From NCBI RefSeq assembly GCF_022213955.1, contig NZ_JAKNTW010000003.1, positions 62,001-126,000 of the forward strand: DNA of 64,000 nt. Reading direction: 5' to 3'. The translations under genes and the position numbers were made by a program. Below the pieces are notes generated by a model that saw only the letters and a list, made by a program, of their open reading frames with translations, made no database searches and was not told the origin of the DNA. This document shows positions 63,173 to 64,000 of the stretch, one piece after another (within the stretch, counting starts at the first letter, position 1; each line of letters starts with the position of its first letter). The DNA comes from Dolomitihabitans soli. Lineage in GTDB: Bacteria; Actinomycetota; Actinomycetes; Streptosporangiales; Streptosporangiaceae.

Positions 63173-63391
63173 TCAGGTCGACAGGGCGAGCAGGGCCGCC
63201 TCCAAGTCGGCCATGCTCTGATGGTTGAACATCCTGATGTCGCAGTACTCGGAATCGCTGAGAGTTCTCAGGTCACCGAGCTGGGCAGGCCGCCCGTGAG
63301 GGATCCGAAACCGCCGGGCCAAGAGCAGATTGATCCTGCTTGGAAGCCCCGGAATGGACTCGAACGAGCCGAGCTCGAAGTCGGCGGGCAC
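63173..63391 (-). CDS. Small protein like the RNA polymerase alpha C-terminal domain
   Basis: 72 codons from a GTG at 63391. The sequence GLPSRINLLLARRFRIPHGR, AQLGDLRTLSDSEYCDIR and MFNHQSMADLEAALLAL matches the helix-hairpin-helix plan of the alpha subunit C-terminal domain (usually L-VR-x-NCLKRA, TVGDLL-LSE-DLL-IRNFG, KSL-E-x-x-L). The frame stays open upstream into the end of the LuxR gene without a ribosome site, so it may be a truncated piece of a larger protein. Role unknown. Confidence 0.45.
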   Translation of the reverse strand: MPADFELGSFESIPGLPSRINLLLARRFRIPHGRPAQLGDLRTLSDSEYCDIRMFNHQSMADLEAALLALST

Positions 63392-63401
63392 CGGGTCGCC
63401 G

Positions 63402-64000
63402 TCATGCGCATCCGAGGGCTGTGTCTGTGGCGTTTATTTCGGTTTTGAAGAGTTGGTTGCGGTGGGCCCAGGCGGCGGCTTCGAGGCGCGTTGTGACTGT
63501 GAGTTTGGCGAGGATGTTGGAGACGTGTACGCCGGCGGTTTTGGCGGAGATGAACAGGTGCTCGCCGATCTTTCGGTTGCTCAGGCCGGCTACCACCAGC
63601 TCGAGCACTTCCATCTCGCGGGTGGTCAGCCCCGCGGGGTTGCCGGGTCGGGTCGGGTTGGTCGTGATCCGTGCTCGGGTGGCGAGTTGTTGGATCTCGC
63701 GGTGAAGTGGGGCGGCGCCGAGGCCTTCGGCGATCGACGCTGCTTCGGTGATCAGCTCGGCCGCAGTGGATCGGTGCTGTGTCGCCAGTGCGGCGCGGGT
63801 GGAGTGCAGCAGTGCTTCGGCGAGCGGGTACGGCTGTCCGAGGTCGCGCCATGCCTCTATGGCCGCTGCCCATGCGTCGGTGTCGTCGTGGCGGGTCGCG
63901 GCGAGGAAGGTCAGTCGGTGGGCCTGCTGGAGTCGGCCGGTGACGGCGAGCGTGTCGGCGTACGTGCTCATCCGGGTGAGGAGGGCGCCGGTGCCGTGGT
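63402..64000 (-). CDS. LuxR family regulator, 5' end outside the window
   Basis: The frame is open to the right edge (199 codons visible). The C-terminal helix-turn-helix is GLTTREMEVLELVVAGLSNR then KIGEHLFISAKTAGVHVSNI. The rest is TPR-like helical sequence as in large LAL/MalT-type regulators. An ATG at 63971 exists, but the frame continues past it without a stop, so the true start lies beyond the edge. It is convergent with the sialidase operon. Confidence 0.85.
   Translation of the reverse strand, partial: HGTGALLTRMSTYADTLAVTGRLQQAHRLTFLAATRHDDTDAWAAAIEAWRDLGQPYPLAEALLHSTRAALATQHRSTAAELITEAASIAEGLGAAPLHREIQQLATRARITTNPTRPGNPAGLTTREMEVLELVVAGLSNRKIGEHLFISAKTAGVHVSNILAKLTVTTRLEAAAWAHRNQLFKTEINATDTALGCA

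Noticed and set aside
1-64000. CRISPR arrays and rRNA genes
   Set aside because: No run of regularly spaced direct repeats and no rRNA core sequence was seen on either strand.

Overview
The window is high-GC DNA of a filamentous-actinomycete type. The evidence is the strong third-position G/C bias in every real gene, the many GTG starts, GGAGG-type ribosome sites, and a regulator set rich in TetR, GntR, LacI, HxlR, LuxR and XRE/MmyB families. The genus cannot be read from the sequence; a Streptosporangiales- or Streptomyces-like host is an inference. No rRNA, tRNA or CRISPR array was seen. Both ends cut through genes: an AAA-type regulator on the left and a LuxR regulator on the right.

Region 1 (1-6.6 kb) holds small regulated metabolic units. 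They are a TetR/SDR divergent pair with two palindromic operators, an F420/NADP-reductase-like gene coupled to a DUF2283 gene, and an enoyl-CoA hydratase divergent from an HxlR regulator. Region 2 (6.6-9.2 kb) is debris: a broken Tn3 transposase end, a broken HTH gene, and copy A of a long repeat. Region 3 (8.5-15.1 kb) is an intact set not assigned to a known pathway. A GntR-PP2C pair diverges from a thymidylate-kinase-like/B12-radical-SAM pair over an inverted-repeat promoter, and a winged-helix AlkZ-like gene and a tandem MazG-like gene follow. Region 4 (15.3-24.6 kb) has a DnaQ-type exonuclease, a decayed gene, a P450, integrase debris, a methyltransferase and TerC. TerC lies behind a Mn-type yybP-ykoY riboswitch, and a second riboswitch of the same class faces the other way towards a 55-residue membrane protein. 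Next comes a Tn3-family element (22055-24229) with 38-bp terminal repeats and a GTCTC target duplication. Removing the element on paper rejoins the end of a LuxR gene exactly.

Region 5 (24.6-35.7 kb) is a LacI-controlled glycan locus: GH43, an MFS sugar carrier, GH2, a six-hairpin glycosidase, Gfo/Idh and GMC oxidoreductases. The GH43 and GH2 types suggest galactan-type substrates. Region 6 (36-43.5 kb) has an MmyB-type regulator divergent from an aldo/keto reductase, copy B of the long repeat with transporter and transposase remnants, an amidohydrolase divergent from a TetR gene, a TetR/SnoaL pair and a GNAT gene.

Region 7 (44-63.1 kb) is the most striking part. A FadR/NanR-type GntR regulator diverges from a nine-gene same-strand run: a Dpp/Opp-type ABC importer (fused ATPases, two permeases, Tat lipoprotein), an N-acetylneuraminate-lyase-like aldolase, a sulfatase, a secreted sialidase with a LamG domain, a secreted GH106-like enzyme, a secreted DUF6351 protein and a secreted SASA-type acetylesterase. 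It reads as a pathway that strips, imports and splits a sialic-acid-like sugar from a sulfated, acetylated glycan.
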